Shown: piece after piece, positions 5,730 through 8,111 of the stretch
Layout of the letters: the number at the start of each line of letters is the position of its first letter
Position numbering within the stretch: position 1 is the stretch's first letter
Assembly (NCBI GenBank): GCA_030745955.1
Contig: JASLNQ010000087.1
Location: 1-8,111, forward strand
Reading direction: 5' to 3'
DNA from: Dehalococcoidia bacterium
GTDB lineage: Bacteria; Chloroflexota; Dehalococcoidia; UBA1151; UBA1328
DNA length: 8,111 nucleotides
Position numbers and translations under genes: made by a program
Notes under the pieces: model-generated
Told to the model about the DNA's origin: nothing
What the model saw: the letters and a program-made list of their open reading frames with translations, nothing else
Databases searched by the model: none

Positions 5730-5834
5730 AGCGGTAAACTCTCGAAGTGACTACTGAAGGTGGGGAATTTCTCTTATCGAACGTACGAATTACGAACGCA
5801 ATCCGTTGCTGCTCGCTTGAGACTCTAACGGTAT

Positions 5835-5863
5835 AGATTAACATGCATGTCGAGCCGGAACAA
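5835..5863 (-). promoter_or_regulatory. Predicted sigma-70-type promoter for rpmB
   Basis: On the minus strand TTGTTC (5858-5863) and TAATCT (5835-5840) are separated by exactly 17 bases, and a TG one base before the -10 gives it the extended form. Transcription would start near 5828, leaving a leader of about 100 bases before the rpmB ATG at 5729. For the divergent fakA I see only poor candidates in 5880-5930 (TTGATC and TGTAAT, 20 bases apart). Confidence 0.5.
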
Positions 5864-5930
5864 CAGAAGTTTGCCCGATGAATTGCGAGTCTGGTTGATC
5901 GATTTGAACCGCAGTTTGCATGTAATTACT

Positions 5931-5936
5931 GAGGAG
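5931..5936 (+). promoter_or_regulatory. Ribosome binding site fixing the GTG start of fakA
   Basis: GAGGAG lies 8 bases before the GTG at 5945. It supports this non-ATG start, which also places the family N-terminus correctly. Confidence 0.7.
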
Positions 5937-5944
5937 TAGGCCTG

Positions 5945-7627
5945 GTGCAGAACTCTACGGTCCTGGCGGACCCTACCGGTGCGAGGGTGCTCGTGAGGAT
6001 GATTCGGGCCACCGCCGAGGCGATTGAAGCCAACCGCGACACCATAAACGCCCTGAACGTGTTTCCAGTTCCAGATGGCGACACCGGCACCAACATGATG
6101 CTCTCCTTGAGATCTGTCGTGGACGATCTTGAGATGACTTCTTCAGAATCGATTGCCGATATCGCCAGGAAGATGGCCCGCTCGGCGCTGCTGGGCGCAC
6201 GTGGAAACTCGGGACTCATACTCGCCCAGTTCTTCAAGGGACTGTCGGAATCGCTGAATTCGTCGGACAGCGAACCGCTGTTGCGCGGAAGCAGCTTTGC
6301 CCGGTCGCTGCGGATAGCGGCAACGAACTCGTACCAGGCCGTTCCCAACCCGGTGGAAGGCACCATGCTGACGGTTTACCGCGAGTGCGCCGACACTGCG
6401 GAGGCATCGGCAGCACAGGACGGCTCACTCAACAATGTGCTGGCTGCGGTGACCGCATCGTCACTCAACTCGGTGCGCCGTACGCCCCAGCTACTCTCGG
6501 TACTCGCTGAGGCGGAGGTAGTGGATTCCGGTGGGTTTGGCTTTGCGGTGATGCTCGACGGGGCGCTCAGGGCGCTGCGGGGGATCGAGCCGGCGGCGCG
6601 GGTGATCGAAGTGCCGATGCCAGGTGGAACGAAGTTCTCGGGTTCGGTAAAAGCCGACTTCGTCACCGCATCGGAGGAGATCGACTGGGGTTACTGCACC
6701 GTGTTCGCAATCCAGGCCGAAACGCTTGACCTCGATGGACTACGGTCCCACATGGACGAGCTTGGCCGCTCGCCAATCGTCGATGGTGCCGACGGAATTG
6801 CGAAGATCCACGTGCATATGGAAGATCCGGGCAAAGCATTGAGTGCGGGGCTCGGGTACGGGCAGATCTCGAATATCGAGATTGCCAACATGGACGAGCA
6901 GACGGCTGGCTGGGCTTCGGCCCGTCGGAGCAGCGCCGGTGAACCACCGGTCCCAACGCTTGCCGCACCCGCAATCGCAGTGGTGGCGGTTGCCGCCGGA
7001 GATGGGCTGACCGACCTGATTATCAGCGCGGGCCTCGGCGCGACATCGGTGGTGGAGGGTGGTGACACGATGAATCCGTCGGTGGCCGACCTTTTGGCGG
7101 CGGTCGACGCGGCGCCATCGGACAGGGTGATCGTGCTGCCGAACAATAAGAACGTTGTTGCAGCCGCGCAGCAGGTTCCCGACCTGACCGGCAAGGACGT
7201 GCGAGTCATTCCAACCCGTTCGGTTCAAACAGGGATTGCGGCCTTACTGGCCTTCAACATCGATCTGACACTCGATCAGAACGAGAAAGCCATGAGTGAA
7301 ATCGCCGGCGAGGTGGGTGAGGGCCGGGTTTGCCAGGCGTCGCGTGACGTGACTATTTACGGGCACGAGATCAAAGCGGGGATGACGTTCGCTACGTTCG
7401 ATGATGACATCGTGACGGTGGGGCGGGACCCCCTGTTCGTGCTAGTCAAGCTGATCGAGGAACGCTCGGACGGAGCCGAGATCGTGACCGTGTACACCGG
7501 GGAAACTGTGACCGAGGAGCAGGCCGAGACGACAACGCAGACCCTCGAAGATAAGTTTGGTGATTTCGATATCGAGGTCGTGTGGGGCGGACAACCGCAC
7601 TACGATTACCTGATTACAGTAGAGTAG
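5945..7627 (+). CDS. fakA: Fatty acid kinase subunit FakA (DAK2/YloV family)
   Basis: A 560-residue protein covering the whole YloV/FakA family (usually about 550). FakA is the ATP-binding subunit that phosphorylates a fatty acid held by FakB, feeding acyl-phosphate into phospholipid synthesis. The N-terminal DAK2 domain (about 8-205) has the nucleotide/Mg signature NVFPVPDGDTGTNM (38-51), with its three aspartate-type ligand positions, then GARGNSG (84-90), NPVEGTMLTV (135-144) and EVVDSGGFGF (191-200). The middle domain follows, with a linker near 330-345 rich in Ala and Pro. The C-terminal domain has VAAGDGL, GGDTMNPS and LPNNKNVVAAAQQ, and ends with the family's GGQPHYDYLITVE (548-560). 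No transmembrane segment or signal peptide is seen; it is cytoplasmic. The DegV-family partner starts 85 bases downstream on the same strand, which strongly supports FakA over a generic dihydroxyacetone kinase. A short 6-bp hairpin without a T-run lies just after its TAG stop. Confidence 0.92.
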   Translation: MQNSTVLADPTGARVLVRMIRATAEAIEANRDTINALNVFPVPDGDTGTNMMLSLRSVVDDLEMTSSESIADIARKMARSALLGARGNSGLILAQFFKGLSESLNSSDSEPLLRGSSFARSLRIAATNSYQAVPNPVEGTMLTVYRECADTAEASAAQDGSLNNVLAAVTASSLNSVRRTPQLLSVLAEAEVVDSGGFGFAVMLDGALRALRGIEPAARVIEVPMPGGTKFSGSVKADFVTASEEIDWGYCTVFAIQAETLDLDGLRSHMDELGRSPIVDGADGIAKIHVHMEDPGKALSAGLGYGQISNIEIANMDEQTAGWASARRSSAGEPPVPTLAAPAIAVVAVAAGDGLTDLIISAGLGATSVVEGGDTMNPSVADLLAAVDAAPSDRVIVLPNNKNVVAAAQQVPDLTGKDVRVIPTRSVQTGIAALLAFNIDLTLDQNEKAMSEIAGEVGEGRVCQASRDVTIYGHEIKAGMTFATFDDDIVTVGRDPLFVLVKLIEERSDGAEIVTVYTGETVTEEQAETTTQTLEDKFGDFDIEVVWGGQPHYDYLITVE

Positions 7628-7712
7628 CCTGACCTTTGTGTCAGGGATATTGGGGGTTTGCAGACCACAGAACCGGGTTTGCGGTTGGCCTCCTGAACAT
7701 CGGAGCACGTAG

Positions 7713-8111
7713 ATGAGCATCGCAGTTGTAACCGACAGCACTTCCGACCTGCCGACTGGCCTTGTTAAGAAGCACGGTATTACTGTCGTGCCGTTGAACG
7801 TTCATATCGAAGATGAAACATTCCTGGACAATGTGACGATATCGGCCGATGAGATGTACGAACGCCTGCCCGATACAACACTATTTCCGACCACCTCGGC
7901 ACCATCAGTTGGCAGGTTTGTCGAGACCTTCGAGAAGCTGGCAGCAACGCACGATGAGATCATTTCGCTTCATATTTCGTCGAAGCTCAGCCTGACGCAC
8001 AACGCGGCGGTCAACGCGATCTCTGAACTGGGCTCCACGGACACCCGGATTGAGGTTGTGGACACTCAGACGGCTTCGATGGCCCTTGGCTGGACGTCGG
8101 TAGGCGTTGCC
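7713..8111 (+). CDS. DegV-family fatty-acid-binding protein FakB, 5' part (cut by window end)
   Basis: The first 133 codons of a DegV/FakB-family protein, open to the window edge; complete members are about 280 residues. FakB binds a fatty acid and presents it to FakA for phosphorylation. The start MSIAVVTDSTSDLP is the classical DegV N-terminus. TTSAPSVGRF corresponds to the 'TSqPs...f' element that contacts the lipid carboxylate, and EVVDTQTASMALG matches the 'i.vvDs...s.glG' segment. One departure is visible: the usual 'SSklSGTyqsA' reads SSKLSLTHNAA, with Leu in place of the conserved Gly. The ATG at 7713 has GGAG at 7702-7705 with 7-base spacing. With an 85-base gap after fakA on the same strand, the two very likely form an operon. 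Which fatty acid it prefers cannot be told. Confidence 0.9.
   Translation, partial: MSIAVVTDSTSDLPTGLVKKHGITVVPLNVHIEDETFLDNVTISADEMYERLPDTTLFPTTSAPSVGRFVETFEKLAATHDEIISLHISSKLSLTHNAAVNAISELGSTDTRIEVVDTQTASMALGWTSVGVA

Noticed and set aside
7628..7645. Hairpin CCTGAC-N6-GTCAGG after fakA
   Set aside because: Only 6 pairs and no T-run; fakB follows closely in the same direction, so it is unlikely to be a terminator.

Overview
The window reads as a stretch of a moderately GC-rich bacterial chromosome. The combination of sugar-acid dehydratases (a UxuA-type and an enolase-superfamily ManD/RspA-type), an HpcH/HpaI aldolase and a FakA/FakB pair suggests a Chloroflexota lineage (SAR202/Dehalococcoidia-like), a group known for many enolase-superfamily paralogs. 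That assignment is inference from gene content; no rRNA or other phylogenetic marker beyond a short L28 gene is present.

Layout. (1) Positions 1-2901, plus strand: a probable four-gene operon made of the 3' part of an NmrA-like NAD(P)-binding protein, a UxuA-type mannonate dehydratase, an HpcH/HpaI-type aldolase, and an OsmC-family protein whose reading frame is crossed by one in-frame TGA exactly where the family has its peroxidatic cysteine. The TGA is followed by a hairpin resembling a bacterial SECIS, so I annotate the gene as one candidate selenoprotein of 168 residues. (2) Positions 2902-3082: convergent junction with a terminator that should work in both directions and a second, 9-bp palindromic hairpin. 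(3) Positions 3083-5261, minus strand: a ManD/RspA-family dehydratase and, upstream of it, a HAD-family phosphatase/phosphomutase. The 208-base gap between them holds no gene. (4) Positions 5262-5504: a repeat-like intergenic patch and the rpmB terminator. (5) Positions 5505-8111: rpmB (L28, minus strand) divergent from fakA (plus strand), followed by the 5' part of a DegV-family fakB cut by the window end.

How the genes may work together. UxuA-type and ManD-type enzymes are unrelated folds that can both dehydrate D-mannonate to 2-keto-3-deoxygluconate, and HpcH/HpaI aldolases cleave 2-keto-3-deoxy acids to pyruvate plus an aldehyde. The first half therefore looks like sugar-acid catabolism, with an OsmC-type peroxidase/thiol protein at the end of the operon. 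The right-hand end is housekeeping: ribosomal protein L28 and the fatty-acid kinase system that phosphorylates exogenous fatty acids for phospholipid synthesis.

The most notable item is the OsmC gene with UGA at the active-site cysteine codon. No selenocysteine machinery (selA, selB, selC, selD) is in the window, so the selenoprotein reading rests on UGA position, retained downstream homology, the retained second cysteine, and RNA structure.
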